A stretch of 64,000 bases of DNA from Faecalimonas umbilicata (lineage in GTDB: Bacteria; Bacillota; Clostridia; Lachnospirales; Lachnospiraceae): the NCBI RefSeq assembly GCF_004346095.1, contig NZ_SLZV01000007.1:61517-125516 (forward strand), in the 5' to 3' direction. Shown here in pieces: positions 50,110 to 59,901 of the stretch (positions are counted from its first letter, which is position 1; each line of letters starts with the position of its first letter). The position numbers and the translations under genes are program-made. The notes beneath the pieces are model-generated. The model searched no databases. It saw nothing but the letters and a program-made list of their open reading frames with translations, and was not told the DNA's origin.

Positions 50110-51942
50110 CTATGCACCTGTCTGCTCAAACTGAGAATTATAGAGATTTGCATAAAATCCACCTTTTTCCAACAGCTCTTCATGATTTCCCTGCTCTACG
50201 ATATCTCCATCCTTCATAACAAGGATCAAATCCGCATCACGGATTGTAGACAATCTATGCGCGATGATAAAACTTGTTCTGCCCTTCATCAGATTATCCA
50301 TAGCTTTCTGGATCCTGATTTCCGTTCTTGTATCCACTGAGCTAGTCGCCTCGTCTAAGATCAAAATCTTTGGATCTGCCAGAATCGCTCTTGCGATCGT
50401 AAGCAGCTGCTTTTGTCCCTGTGATACATTGCTTGCTTCCTCATTCAACTCCATATCATATCCATCTGGAAGAGTCTGCACAAACCGGTGTACATATGCT
50501 GCCTTTGCTGCCTCTACGACTTCTTCATCGGTCGCATCAAGCTTTCCATAGCGGATATTGTCTTTGATCGATCCATGGAACAGCCATGTATCCTGCAGCA
50601 CCATTCCAAACATCTGTCGAAGTTCACTTCTGTTAAAATCTTTCAGATTATGTCCATCGATCAAGATTTCTCCACTGTTGACATCGTAAAATCTCATCAG
50701 AAGTTTGATCATTGTTGTCTTTCCTGCTCCGGTCGGTCCTACAATAGCGATTTTCTGTCCTTCCTTTACCTTTGCAGAGAAGTCATTGATAATTATACGA
50801 TCTTCATTATATCCAAAATGAACATGTTTAAATTCTACATCTCCCTTCAGTCCCTCTACGGAAACCGGATGCTCTGCAAACTGGTCTTCTTCCTCTTCTT
50901 CCAAAAATTCAAAAACTCTCTCAGAAGCTGCCGCTGTAGACTGTAACATATTGGCCACCTGTGCCACCTGTGTGATTGGCTGTGTAAAACTTCTTACATA
51001 TTGGATAAAGGACTGGATATCTCCGACTTCAATCGCATCTTTGATCGCCAGATATCCTCCTAAAATTGCTACTGCAACATATCCAAGATTTCCAACAAAC
51101 TGCATGATCGGCATCATCATCCCCGAGAAAAACTGAGATTTCCATGCAGACTGATATAAAATTTCATTTGTCTCAGTAAACTCCCGGATGACATCATCTT
51201 CCTTGTTAAATGCTCTGACAATGCTGTGGCCTCCATAGACCTCCTCTACCTGTCCGTTGACATGTCCCAAATACTCTTGTTGATTCTTGAAGTGTTTCTG
51301 TGATTTCTTTACAATCGTGGAAATCAGGAGCATTGACACCGGAAGAATTAACAATGCTACAACAGTCATCAGAGGACTGATGCTGAGCATCATAACCAAA
51401 ATACCTATGATCGTCGTAAAAGAAGTAATAATCTGTGTCGCACTCTGGTTCAAACTCTGGCTTAATGTATCCACGTCATTGGTAACTCTGGAAAGCACCT
51501 CACCATGCGTCTTTGTATCAAAATAATTCATCGGCATACGGTTGATCTTCTCAGAAATTTCTTTTCTGAGTTTGTAAGTCAGCTTCTGGGACACTCCTGT
51601 CATAATAAATCCCTGAATAAAGGAGAACAGCGCACTCAACACATACAATCCTAACAGAAACAGAAGGATTTGCGTAATTTTGTCAAAATCAATTCCACTT
51701 CCACCTGACACTTTGCTTACAAGTCCATGAAAGATTTCTGTTGTGGCTTTTCCAAGAATCTTCGGTCCTACGATAGTGAATATCGTACTTCCGACTGCAA
51801 AAAGCATCACCGCAAATATTCCCAACTTATATGCGCTCATATATTTCAGGAGTTTCTTCATTGTGCCTTTGAAATCTTTTGCTTTCTCTCCGGCTCTCAT
51901 GCCGCCCATATGGCCACCACCATGTCTTTGTCCTTTACTCAT
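50110..51942 (-). CDS. ABC exporter half-transporter (second subunit)
   Basis: 610 residues: six membrane helices (about 35-335) fused to an ATPase. Walker A is GPTGAGKTTMIKLLMRFYD. The signature is NVSQGQKQLL, a slight variant of LSGGQ, and Walker B is ILILDEATSSVD. It forms the second half of a heterodimeric multidrug or lipid exporter with the gene two bases upstream. The Gly/His-rich N-terminus (GQRHGGGHMGGMRAGEK) is unusual. Confidence 0.93.
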   Translation of the reverse strand: MSKGQRHGGGHMGGMRAGEKAKDFKGTMKKLLKYMSAYKLGIFAVMLFAVGSTIFTIVGPKILGKATTEIFHGLVSKVSGGSGIDFDKITQILLFLLGLYVLSALFSFIQGFIMTGVSQKLTYKLRKEISEKINRMPMNYFDTKTHGEVLSRVTNDVDTLSQSLNQSATQIITSFTTIIGILVMMLSISPLMTVVALLILPVSMLLISTIVKKSQKHFKNQQEYLGHVNGQVEEVYGGHSIVRAFNKEDDVIREFTETNEILYQSAWKSQFFSGMMMPIMQFVGNLGYVAVAILGGYLAIKDAIEVGDIQSFIQYVRSFTQPITQVAQVANMLQSTAAASERVFEFLEEEEEDQFAEHPVSVEGLKGDVEFKHVHFGYNEDRIIINDFSAKVKEGQKIAIVGPTGAGKTTMIKLLMRFYDVNSGEILIDGHNLKDFNRSELRQMFGMVLQDTWLFHGSIKDNIRYGKLDATDEEVVEAAKAAYVHRFVQTLPDGYDMELNEEASNVSQGQKQLLTIARAILADPKILILDEATSSVDTRTEIRIQKAMDNLMKGRTSFIIAHRLSTIRDADLILVMKDGDIVEQGNHEELLEKGGFYANLYNSQFEQTGA

Positions 51943-51944
51943 GC

Positions 51945-54182
51945 CTATCTGCCCCCTTCCTGTTCATCCTGATTAAGATCTCGTTCCAGTTCTTTTTCCG
52001 ATAACTGAGATGCCGCAATCTGATAATATACATCACAATTTTTCAGCAATTCTTTGTGCGTTCCAATTCCCGCAACCTTTCCTTCATCCAGAACAATAAT
52101 CTGCTCTGCATGGAGGATCGTGCTGATTCTTTGTGCAACAATAATGACTGTGCTGTTCACAGTATGTTCTTTTAATGCTTTCCGCAATGTTACATCTGTC
52201 TTATAGTCCAAAGCAGAAAAACTATCGTCAAAAATAAATATCTTTGGATCTTTCGCAATTGCCCTTGCGATCGATAAACGTTGTTTCTGTCCACCAGAAA
52301 CATTTCCTCCCCCCTGGGAGATTCTGCTGTCGTAACATTTTGGCTTCTCCTCAATGAATTCTGCTGCCTGAGCCACTTTGGCAGCCTCCATCATTGTCTC
52401 TTCACTTCCGTCTGGATTTCCATACAAAATGTTGCTTGCAATGGTTCCTGAGAACAGAACTCCTTTCTGCGGCACATAGCCAAGCTGGTCTCTCAACTCA
52501 TGCTGTGTTACATTTCGGATATCTTCCCCATCAATCGTAATTTTTCCTTCTGTCACATCATAAAATCTTGGAATCAGATTTACCATTGTAGATTTACCAC
52601 TTCCGGTACTTCCGATGATCGCTGTCGTCTCACCCGGTTTTGCTGTAAAGGAAATATCATGCAGCACATCTTCCTCCGCACCCGGATACCGGAACGATAC
52701 ATGGTCAAATTCTACCATCCCCTTGCCTTCTTTCAGATGTTTCGGCTGCTTCGGATCATTGATCAGCGTTGTACTTGTCAACACTTCATCCACACGCGTT
52801 GCAGAAACTGCCGCTCTCGGAAGCATGATTGAGATCATACAGATCATTAAGAATGCCATAATAATCTGCATTGTATATTGAATAAATGCCATCATATCTC
52901 CAACTTGCATCTGACCATCGTTAATTCCATTTGCACCTACCCATACAATCAGGATTGAGATCGCATTCATGATCAGCATCATCGTCGGCATCATAAAGGT
53001 CATAGCACGATTGACAAATAAGTTTGTCTTTGTCAAATCTTTGTTTGCCTGATCAAATCGCTCTTCCTCATGCTTTTCTGTACTGAACGCACGGATAACA
53101 GGCAATCCAGTAAGAATTTCTCTTGTAACAAGATTTAATCGGTCTACCAGATTTTGCAAGATCTTAAATTTCGGCATTGCTACAACAAATAAGACCATTA
53201 CGACCATCGCAATCAGGACAACTGCAAGCCCGATGATCCAAGACATAGACACATTCGTATGGAATACTTTGAATACACCTCCAATTCCCATGATCGGTGC
53301 ATAAAGTACCATTCGCAAAATCATTACCGTCAGCATCTGAATCTGCTGGATATCATTTGTGCTTCTCGTAATCAATGATGCAGTTGAAAACTTGTCAAAT
53401 TCTCCATTTGAAAATTCTACCACCTTGCGGAATACTTTTCCTCGCAGATCTCGCCCTGTCGAAGCACCTACTTTGGATGCCAGGAATCCAACGATCATAC
53501 TCACAATCATTCCAACCGCAGCAAGCGCCAGCATTTTTCCCCCTGTGCGCAACATATAACCAGTCTGAATCTTATCCGTATCCATTCCCAAGTTTTTATA
53601 TGCTTCTTTGAGATAAATGGTCGCCGCCTGTTCCAACATCGTCTCCGGCATCTCATCGACCTTCTCTCCAATCTGAGTCACCATCTGCGCCCGCTGTTCT
53701 TCTGGCATCATGCCAAGCACATCAAAAACTGTCATGTCTTCGCTTAACATTTCTTTTGGGAGACTGGCAAACATCGCATCTGTCATTTCCTTTGTCTCCT
53801 CACTGTCTGATGAAAACACAGTCACAAGCATCATCGGTTTACTTAAGATTGCCCCGATTTTATCTGTTCTCTTCTCATCCTTCAAAATTCCATCCTTCAG
53901 CACATATGCCTCAGACTCATAAGTATCTGTATCTTTTTCATACGCGTCCAGAACGGTCTTCTGGTCCTGCTCAGAAACAAACAAAAATAATCTGTCCATA
54001 TCTTCCACAGAAATCTGTTCTGGTATCGCCGTGTCAATTCCGCCCTGCTGGATACCGACATTTACAATGTCTGATGTATATCCCGGCAACGACAGGTCAC
54101 AGTAAGCCTGAAGTACAAGAAACACAACAATCATCAGAATGGTTGCTGCATACGGCTTCATAAATTTAAATAATTTTCCCAT
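51945..54182 (-). CDS. ABC exporter half-transporter (first subunit, long extracytoplasmic insert)
   Basis: About 745 residues from ATG 54182 (AGAAAGGAAG upstream). The membrane domain has an insert of about 150 residues between helices 1 and 2 (about 35-200), rich in acidic residues and Met, probably outside the cell. The ATPase has GSTGSGKSTMVNLIPRFYD, NVSGGQKQRLS and a Walker B with IFIFDDSFSALD, where Asp replaces the usual catalytic Glu, as in the degenerate site of heterodimers. Substrate unknown; the MarR gene upstream suggests drug or antimicrobial export. Confidence 0.93.
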   Translation of the reverse strand: MGKLFKFMKPYAATILMIVVFLVLQAYCDLSLPGYTSDIVNVGIQQGGIDTAIPEQISVEDMDRLFLFVSEQDQKTVLDAYEKDTDTYESEAYVLKDGILKDEKRTDKIGAILSKPMMLVTVFSSDSEETKEMTDAMFASLPKEMLSEDMTVFDVLGMMPEEQRAQMVTQIGEKVDEMPETMLEQAATIYLKEAYKNLGMDTDKIQTGYMLRTGGKMLALAAVGMIVSMIVGFLASKVGASTGRDLRGKVFRKVVEFSNGEFDKFSTASLITRSTNDIQQIQMLTVMILRMVLYAPIMGIGGVFKVFHTNVSMSWIIGLAVVLIAMVVMVLFVVAMPKFKILQNLVDRLNLVTREILTGLPVIRAFSTEKHEEERFDQANKDLTKTNLFVNRAMTFMMPTMMLIMNAISILIVWVGANGINDGQMQVGDMMAFIQYTMQIIMAFLMICMISIMLPRAAVSATRVDEVLTSTTLINDPKQPKHLKEGKGMVEFDHVSFRYPGAEEDVLHDISFTAKPGETTAIIGSTGSGKSTMVNLIPRFYDVTEGKITIDGEDIRNVTQHELRDQLGYVPQKGVLFSGTIASNILYGNPDGSEETMMEAAKVAQAAEFIEEKPKCYDSRISQGGGNVSGGQKQRLSIARAIAKDPKIFIFDDSFSALDYKTDVTLRKALKEHTVNSTVIIVAQRISTILHAEQIIVLDEGKVAGIGTHKELLKNCDVYYQIAASQLSEKELERDLNQDEQEGGR

Positions 54183-54183
54183 T

Positions 54184-54630
54184 TTAATCTTCCTTTCTGC
54201 CTGCACTCTTTAAGTTGTCTCTCATCTGAAGCAAGAGTCTGCGAAAAAGCATTACTTCCTGCTCATTCATATTTGCGAACGCTTCCTGTTCCAACTGCTC
54301 CATCACAGTTTCCATTTTTGCCGCAATATTCTTTCCTTTCTCCGTAAGAAAAATTCTCATGATCCTCTGATCATTTTCATCCTGCTTCTTCTCTATATAC
54401 GCTTCTGCTTCCAACTTCTTTAACATTACGGTAATCGAAGGAGGCTTTACACCGATATGTTTTGCCAGTTCCTTTTGTGCCATACCTCTGTGATCTTGAT
54501 CTTTGCAATTCAACGCCCACAAAAGTCCCGCCTGTCCCGGATGTATATCTAACTCCTTAAACAGACAAATGCTTCTCTGCAAATACAGGTGCATCACATG
54601 ACACATCAATAACTGTGTACTCTCTCCCAT
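54184..54630 (-). CDS. MarR-family transcriptional regulator
   Basis: 148 residues with a winged helix-turn-helix: the recognition region is KELAKHIGVKPPSITVMLKKLEAEAYIEK-type, followed by a wing with DENDQRIMRIFLTEKG. Its stop lies one base before the ATG of the first ABC gene, so it is co-transcribed. Two matching palindromes flank the promoter upstream, indicating autoregulation of the whole operon. Confidence 0.92.
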   Translation of the reverse strand: MGESTQLLMCHVMHLYLQRSICLFKELDIHPGQAGLLWALNCKDQDHRGMAQKELAKHIGVKPPSITVMLKKLEAEAYIEKKQDENDQRIMRIFLTEKGKNIAAKMETVMEQLEQEAFANMNEQEVMLFRRLLLQMRDNLKSAGRKED

Positions 54631-54649
54631 TCTGTCTCTCCTTTCTAAA

Positions 54650-54669
54650 TTAGTTAATCGTTTAATTAA
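54650..54669. promoter_or_regulatory. Proximal MarR operator candidate
   Basis: A 20-base imperfect palindrome (TTAGTTAATC then GTTTAATTAA) lies just downstream of the -10 box, where the transcript would start. Sixteen of twenty positions are self-complementary and the ends match the distal site. Confidence 0.6.
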
Positions 54670-54670
54670 T

Positions 54671-54699
54671 ATTTTATTTTTCTATACAAAAAATGTCAA
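54671..54699 (-). promoter_or_regulatory. Promoter of the marR-ABC operon
   Basis: On the minus strand a perfect TTGACA (54694-54699) and TAAAAT (54671-54676) are 17 bases apart. The proximal palindrome abuts the -10. Confidence 0.75.
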
Positions 54700-54746
54700 T
54701 ATCCATTCGTACTATTTATATTTTTTTAATATTTTTCACCGAAAAT

Positions 54747-54766
54747 TTAATTAAATATTTAATTAA
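54747..54766. promoter_or_regulatory. Distal MarR operator candidate
   Basis: A perfect 20-base palindrome (TTAATTAAAT and its exact complement) lies about 48 bases upstream of the -35 box. It shares the length and end sequence of the proximal site. Confidence 0.55.
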
Positions 54767-54869
54767 TTTTTTCTTGTAAGTGTGCCATTTTTACAGATAG
54801 CATTTTTCTTACTATAGCCACATATATCCTCCACAGACACCAATAGTTTCATTTTCAACGATTGTTTAT

Positions 54870-54898
54870 TTGTTGTTTTTTATGAAATATACTATAAT
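54870..54898 (+). promoter_or_regulatory. Promoter of the two-component/ABC module
   Basis: TTGTTG at 54870-54875 and TATAAT at 54893-54898 are 17 bases apart, with the response regulator ATG at 54929 after CTGGGGGAAACACT. Confidence 0.55.
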
Positions 54899-54928
54899 TT
54901 AAGAATGATAGAATCTGGGGGAAACACT

Positions 54929-55603
54929 ATGGGATATAAAATTTTAATAGTCGATGATGATAGAGAATTATTAAAGATGCTGCATCGTTATTTCACATTG
55001 AAGAATTATACAATAATTACTGCTGAAAATGGTGTGGAAGCATTGGAAAAGATAAGTGTAAATCCTGATATTATTTTATTGGATGTAAATATGCCGGGAA
55101 TAGATGGAATTGAAGTATGCAGAAGAATCAGAGATATAGTTTCCTGTCCGATTATTTTTTTGACTGCGAAGGTAGAAGAACAGGATCGTGTGATAGGCTT
55201 GTTGTCTGGTGGCGATGATTATGTCTTAAAACCATTTAGTTTAAAAGAATTAGATGCTAGAATATTTGCTCACCTAAAACGCGAGGAACGTTTACATAGG
55301 AGAACAGAACAACGATTTTATGGGGATTTGATAATCGATTATGTTAGCAAACATGTACAGATAAAAGGAGAAGAGTTGGAGTTTACAAAATTAGAGTATC
55401 AGATTATAGAATTTTTATCCATGAATCCTGAAATGGTGTTTGACAAAGAACGTATTTATGAAAAGATTAGGGGATATGATGCAGAAGGAGATAGTCGGGT
55501 GGTGACTGAATTGATCCGCAGAATTCGAAAAAAATTAAAACAATATACGGAACATGAATATATTGAAACGGTATGGGGGATAGGATATAAATGGACAAAA
55601 TAA
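54929..55603 (+). CDS. OmpR-type response regulator
   Basis: 224 residues. The receiver has the acidic pocket VDDD (9-11), the phosphoacceptor Asp52 in ILLDVNMPG, and Lys in YVLKPFS (near 100). The C-terminal winged helix has the OmpR pattern FTKLEYQIIEFLSMNP and VWGIGYKW. The ATG at 54929 with GGGGG upstream is preferred. It overlaps the kinase gene by 13 bases. Codon use (AGA, ATA, GGA) is AT-biased unlike the core genes to the left. Confidence 0.94.
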   Translation: MGYKILIVDDDRELLKMLHRYFTLKNYTIITAENGVEALEKISVNPDIILLDVNMPGIDGIEVCRRIRDIVSCPIIFLTAKVEEQDRVIGLLSGGDDYVLKPFSLKELDARIFAHLKREERLHRRTEQRFYGDLIIDYVSKHVQIKGEELEFTKLEYQIIEFLSMNPEMVFDKERIYEKIRGYDAEGDSRVVTELIRRIRKKLKQYTEHEYIETVWGIGYKWTK

Positions 55604-56772
55604 AAAATCTTTCGTTAAGAAAAACCATTGTCTTATATATGCTGGTGAGTTTGATAGTCAGTTTTTATCTTTCGGCATTGATTATGCGAATCGCAGACAC
55701 GATCCAAGATGACATTTGGTGGAAATACGTAGATCAAGAGAAGTATTTTAAAATGGCTGAAGGTGATGGTAGAAAGTATTTAACAGATGTTCCGAGACCA
55801 AATTCTTATAAAATGACAACATTTGATCATCTTGCATCAGAAATATGCGATTTCCTTCAGACGTTTACAGTACTTATCGTGTCTGTGATAGGCAATCTCA
55901 TAGCAGTATTTCTTTTTTATAAGCATAAATTGAAACATCCCATTGAGGAATTAGAACTGGCATCACAACAAGTTGGTCGAAATAATTTGGATTTTCATAT
56001 TACCTATGAAAATAAAGATGAAATGGGAAAATTGTGCAGAGAATTTGAACGAATGAGGGAACAGCTCGCAGAAAATAACCATAAATTATGGGAAATGATT
56101 GAGGAGGAAAAAGCTTTGCGCGCAGCAATTGCACATGATATCCGTTCTCCGTTATCCGTACTGGCTGGGTATCAGGAAATGCTTTCGGAATACCTCCCTG
56201 AAGAAGAGATAGATATAGTTCAAGCATTAGATATGGTAAATGAAAGTAAAAAACAGATTAAACGCATGGATACCTTTGTAGAAACAATGCGGAAGATAAG
56301 CAGTTTAGATACAAGAGAGTTAGTAGCAGAAGAAATTACAAGTAAGCGGTTAGAAATAGATTTACGGGCAGAGCTGAATGTGTTTGAGAAAGCGTTTGGA
56401 AAGGGATGCGAATTAGAATGTTTGGAAACAGCAGAAAAATTTTCAGGAGATAAGGAAGTGATTTTAGAGGTTATAGAAAACCTTTTGTCAAATGCCTTCC
56501 GTTACGCCAAGACAAAAGTGAAAATAGAAGTGCTCCTTGCTTATTCTGAATTACAAATCAGAGTAAAGGATGATGGAGTGGGATTTACAGCAGACAAGCA
56601 AAAGGCAACAGAGCTTTTTTATCAGCAAAATGTGAAAGATAGTTTGAAACATTCCGGAATGGGCATGTATATCAGTAGACTATATTGTGAAAAGCATGGT
56701 GGACAGTTACTTATAGAAAACGAAAAACAGAATGGAGCTGTAATAACAGCAATATTTCATCGGATTGCGTAA
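55591..56772 (+). CDS. Membrane sensor histidine kinase
   Basis: 393 residues. Two membrane helices (about 11-33 and 89-111) enclose a 55-residue extracytoplasmic sensor loop. A HAMP-like linker follows (about 112-165), then HisKA with AIAHDIRSPLSVLAGYQ (phospho-His near 181) and HATPase_c with NLLSNAFRYAKT, DDGVGF and HSGMGMYISRLYCEKHGG. The pair with the upstream regulator and downstream transporter suggests it senses a peptide or cell-envelope stress and induces the transporter; the signal is unknown. Confidence 0.93.
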   Translation: MDKIKNLSLRKTIVLYMLVSLIVSFYLSALIMRIADTIQDDIWWKYVDQEKYFKMAEGDGRKYLTDVPRPNSYKMTTFDHLASEICDFLQTFTVLIVSVIGNLIAVFLFYKHKLKHPIEELELASQQVGRNNLDFHITYENKDEMGKLCREFERMREQLAENNHKLWEMIEEEKALRAAIAHDIRSPLSVLAGYQEMLSEYLPEEEIDIVQALDMVNESKKQIKRMDTFVETMRKISSLDTRELVAEEITSKRLEIDLRAELNVFEKAFGKGCELECLETAEKFSGDKEVILEVIENLLSNAFRYAKTKVKIEVLLAYSELQIRVKDDGVGFTADKQKATELFYQQNVKDSLKHSGMGMYISRLYCEKHGGQLLIENEKQNGAVITAIFHRIA

Positions 56773-56853
56773 GCAGTCCGATTTTTTTATGATGTTGTCT
56801 TTTTGTTGTGATTTATATTTTATGATGTCTATAACAAGAAAGGAGGCAAATAT

Positions 56854-57918
56854 ATGATTGCTATTTTTAAAAGAGAGATTAAGAATTATCTAAAGCGACC
56901 ATTATTTTGGCTAGGTATTCTGCTTGTAATCTATGGTGTGTTTCATACAACAAGTCCATATCTAACTACACATTATCTGGCACAAGAAGAAAAAATTGTT
57001 AATGACTATCCTGATACAGTTCGTTTAGCAGATGTTTATGAAGGGTATGTGCCTGCTAATCTAGAAAAGCACCGGGAAATATGGAGCAGCCAAATAAAGC
57101 AAGCACTAATTGATGAATTTAAAATGTCTGATTCAGATGCACAATCAGTAATAAACAAGCTTGCGAATATGGAGTTAGAAGAAGCGTTTACATATCTGGA
57201 TGACGAATATGATTGGTATGGCGCGCGTTATGTATATGAAGACAGCACTTATTACAAGGGAACTCCAGAAGAAATCAACGCCTATTTAAATAAAAAGCTG
57301 AAAAATAAGACATTTTCTTTTTATTACTCAAGAAAATTTGCTGATTTTGCAGGACTGTTTATGTGTTTTTTTTCAACAGTCATGTTAGCAGTTCTGTTTT
57401 TACAGGACACGAAAAAGCATACTTATGAATTGCTTCACACAAAACCGATTTCTGCTGGAAAGTATGTACTGGCAAAAGTAAGCGCAGGATTTGTAACATG
57501 TTTGATTGCTTTGACTATTTTAAATCTGCTATTTTGGGTGTTATGTCTCATCTATACAAAAGACAGTGGATTTGAAGTGCGGTTATGGGATTTTGTAGTT
57601 TCTACTGCACTTTATATACTTCCCAATATGATGATGATTGTAAGTGTATATACATTGATTTCACTCCTGTTTAAAAATCCACTTCCTGGAGTGCCGCTTC
57701 TGATTCTTTACATGATGTATTCCAATATGGGCGAAAGAAATGCGGAAGGAGTCTATGGATATTGGGGAAGACCTTTTGCAATTATGGTTCGATTTCCCGG
57801 ACAGCTGTTCGATATGACACCGCCGCCAATGGCACTTTTAAATCAGAGTTTTCTTATTTTAGTATCTGTAGCAATTATTTTGATTTCGATACAGATTTGG
57901 AAGAGGAGGCGGATGTAA
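56854..57918 (+). CDS. ABC-2 type transporter permease (large extracytoplasmic loop)
   Basis: 354 residues. One N-terminal helix (about 17-33) is followed by a hydrophilic region of about 130 residues that should lie outside the cell, then five helices from about residue 165 to 350. This is the layout of ABC-2 permeases with a long first loop. AAGGAGGCAAATAT precedes the ATG. The stop abuts the next ATG. It is probably half of the membrane channel for the ATPase encoded two genes on. Confidence 0.8.
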   Translation: MIAIFKREIKNYLKRPLFWLGILLVIYGVFHTTSPYLTTHYLAQEEKIVNDYPDTVRLADVYEGYVPANLEKHREIWSSQIKQALIDEFKMSDSDAQSVINKLANMELEEAFTYLDDEYDWYGARYVYEDSTYYKGTPEEINAYLNKKLKNKTFSFYYSRKFADFAGLFMCFFSTVMLAVLFLQDTKKHTYELLHTKPISAGKYVLAKVSAGFVTCLIALTILNLLFWVLCLIYTKDSGFEVRLWDFVVSTALYILPNMMMIVSVYTLISLLFKNPLPGVPLLILYMMYSNMGERNAEGVYGYWGRPFAIMVRFPGQLFDMTPPPMALLNQSFLILVSVAIILISIQIWKRRRM

Positions 57919-58578
57919 ATGAAGAAAGAACTAAAGATAGTCCTGCCATTTTATAAGATTGCTTATGCCTCATCCTTTGTTGTGATTTTAAGTTTGATTC
58001 GTGGTGTTATATTCACAAATGAAATAGGACTTTCCATAGAACCCCCTTTTGCGATATTGACTGCTACTTTTTGTGCAGACACGTATGTACAGGAAATTAC
58101 AAGCAAACGTTCCGAAGTACACAGACTATATCCAATAAAAAGGAGAATTTCTTCCATCATGCAGCGAATAATGATACAGGAAATCTTCTTATTACTGCTT
58201 TCTGTTCTAGGATACGGACTATTTTTTACATTTCAGAAGCCGATCACACATCCAGTAACAGAAAGTGAACTACTTCAGTTTATTTCCTATTTTTTGGCAA
58301 TTACAGTAACCATTTTCTTTTGGGGAATATTGGCTAATACATTGTCTATGCTTTTTCGCAATATGTGGATGGGAATTGGAAGCTGCCTTTTGATCTGGGT
58401 AGCAACAAATTCCACAGGGGGAGACAAGCTTTTTGGGGCATGGAATCTGTTTTCTTATACCTTTAGAAATATAGAAAATACTGCTGATATTACGTGGCTA
58501 TATGGGAAAGCTTTGTGTATTTGTATAGGATTTGTTTTATTAATAGCATTGCCAAAGATAGTTAGAAAGAGAGGGTAA
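57919..58578 (+). CDS. Second ABC-2 type permease subunit
   Basis: 219 residues with five or six hydrophobic helices and a short loop pattern like other small ABC-2 permeases; no soluble domain. It starts immediately after the stop of the first permease, with GGAGGCGGATG as ribosome site inside that gene's end, so the two are coupled. Family identity rests on topology and gene order. Confidence 0.75.
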   Translation: MKKELKIVLPFYKIAYASSFVVILSLIRGVIFTNEIGLSIEPPFAILTATFCADTYVQEITSKRSEVHRLYPIKRRISSIMQRIMIQEIFLLLLSVLGYGLFFTFQKPITHPVTESELLQFISYFLAITVTIFFWGILANTLSMLFRNMWMGIGSCLLIWVATNSTGGDKLFGAWNLFSYTFRNIENTADITWLYGKALCICIGFVLLIALPKIVRKRG

Positions 58579-58582
58579 GTTT

Positions 58583-59461
58583 ATGAGTATTCATATTGAG
58601 GATTTAACGGTAAGATTTAAGAATGGTGTGACAGCAATTGACCATGCAGACCTAGACATACCAAACGGAATTTTCGGACTGTTAGGAGAAAATGGAGCTG
58701 GTAAGACAACTTTCATGCGGGTATTGACTACTGTATTGAAACCAGTCAGCGGTACGGTCACGTTGGATGGAATATTATACAGTGAAGGAAATTATGAAAA
58801 AATTCAGAAAAAAATAGGGTATCTTCCACAGGAAATTGAACTTTATCCGAATTTGACTGTTCAGGAATGCTTGGAATATATGGGGGCTCTGGCAGGTGTA
58901 GAGAAAAAAGAATGCAGAAAACGAATAGACTATTATTTGGAAAAAACCAGTCTGATCGAACATCGAAAAAAGAAAATGAAACAACTATCAGGCGGTATGA
59001 AAAGACGTGTCGGATTAGTCCAGGCGCTTTTGAATGAACCAGAATTTTTAATTGTAGATGAACCAACTACCGGCTTAGATCCAGAAGAACGCATTCGTAT
59101 TCGGAATTTGTTAGTAGACTTTTCTGAAAACAGAACGGTTTTGTTTTCAACTCATGTAGTAGAAGATTTAGCTGCTACCTGTAATCAACTTGCAATTATG
59201 CATAAAGGCAGATTTTTATATGCGGGTTCTATGAAAAATTTAGCCGAAGAAGCACAGGGAAAGATATGGATCTGTAAAGTATCTGATGAGGAAAAAGCAA
59301 GAAAAATAGAAGGCAAGTATCGCATTACATCAAAACAATATGTAGAAGGAGGTTTGCAGTTAAGAGTGCTTTCGGACACACAACCTGAATTAGATTGTAT
59401 GTCTATTCCTGGTACATTGGAAGATGCATACATTTACTTTACAAATAAGTGTAATAAGTAA
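58583..59461 (+). CDS. ABC transporter ATPase of the module
   Basis: 292 residues. Walker A is GLLGENGAGKTTFMRVL, the signature is LSGGMKRRVGLVQALL and Walker B is FLIVDEPTTGLDPEER, followed by the switch His in FSTHVVEDL. The C-terminal 60 residues are an accessory domain. It is the last gene of the regulator-kinase-permease-permease-ATPase unit. The set resembles antimicrobial-peptide resistance transporters such as CprABC-type systems, but the substrate is not known. Confidence 0.92.
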   Translation: MSIHIEDLTVRFKNGVTAIDHADLDIPNGIFGLLGENGAGKTTFMRVLTTVLKPVSGTVTLDGILYSEGNYEKIQKKIGYLPQEIELYPNLTVQECLEYMGALAGVEKKECRKRIDYYLEKTSLIEHRKKKMKQLSGGMKRRVGLVQALLNEPEFLIVDEPTTGLDPEERIRIRNLLVDFSENRTVLFSTHVVEDLAATCNQLAIMHKGRFLYAGSMKNLAEEAQGKIWICKVSDEEKARKIEGKYRITSKQYVEGGLQLRVLSDTQPELDCMSIPGTLEDAYIYFTNKCNK

Positions 59462-59901
59462 TATGTTTGACACTCCCCATAGCTAAAGCAAGAGATGTTA
59501 CAACACATTGGATAAAACTGGTAAAATTCCAGGTTCTCGGAGTTTTTTTAATCACATGTACAAAACTTATGATTAACTTTCATTTGAAGTGTTAAAGAGC
59601 CTTAAAACAGTGCTTCTATGCTGTTCTTAAGGCTTTTTTCTACATGAATCTGTGATACATACATGCCAATAGTTACTTTTGGAAGCAAAAATCGTCAGAT
59701 ATAGTTTTATGTCGGCACAATGTAAAACAACTCTTATAGGCTATGTTGTAATTTAAATTTTACAGACAGAGTAATTACACACTTGATCTTTTGGAACTAA
59801 AAAATAAAAAATATTAAGAAATGTTTGTAGAAAAATATGATATACTGTGAAAAACAGAACATAGTAAATGAAATGAGAAAATGAACGAAAGGGGATGTTC
59901 T
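59462..59901 (+). other. Intergenic stretch with one terminator and no gene
   Basis: About 440 bases without a credible reading frame. It starts with GACACTCCCCATAGCTAAAGC, half of a hairpin resembling the ends of IS200/IS605-type elements, but no partner or transposase is visible. A terminator lies at 59599-59640. A TATACT hexamer about 50 bases before the next ATG may serve the following gene. Otherwise AT-rich and featureless. Confidence 0.5.
59599..59640 (+). terminator. Terminator of the two-component/ABC module
   Basis: GCCTTAAAACAG pairs with CTGTTCTTAAGGC and is followed by TTTTTTC. A close sequence relative of this hairpin recurs at 60953-60996. Confidence 0.75.
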
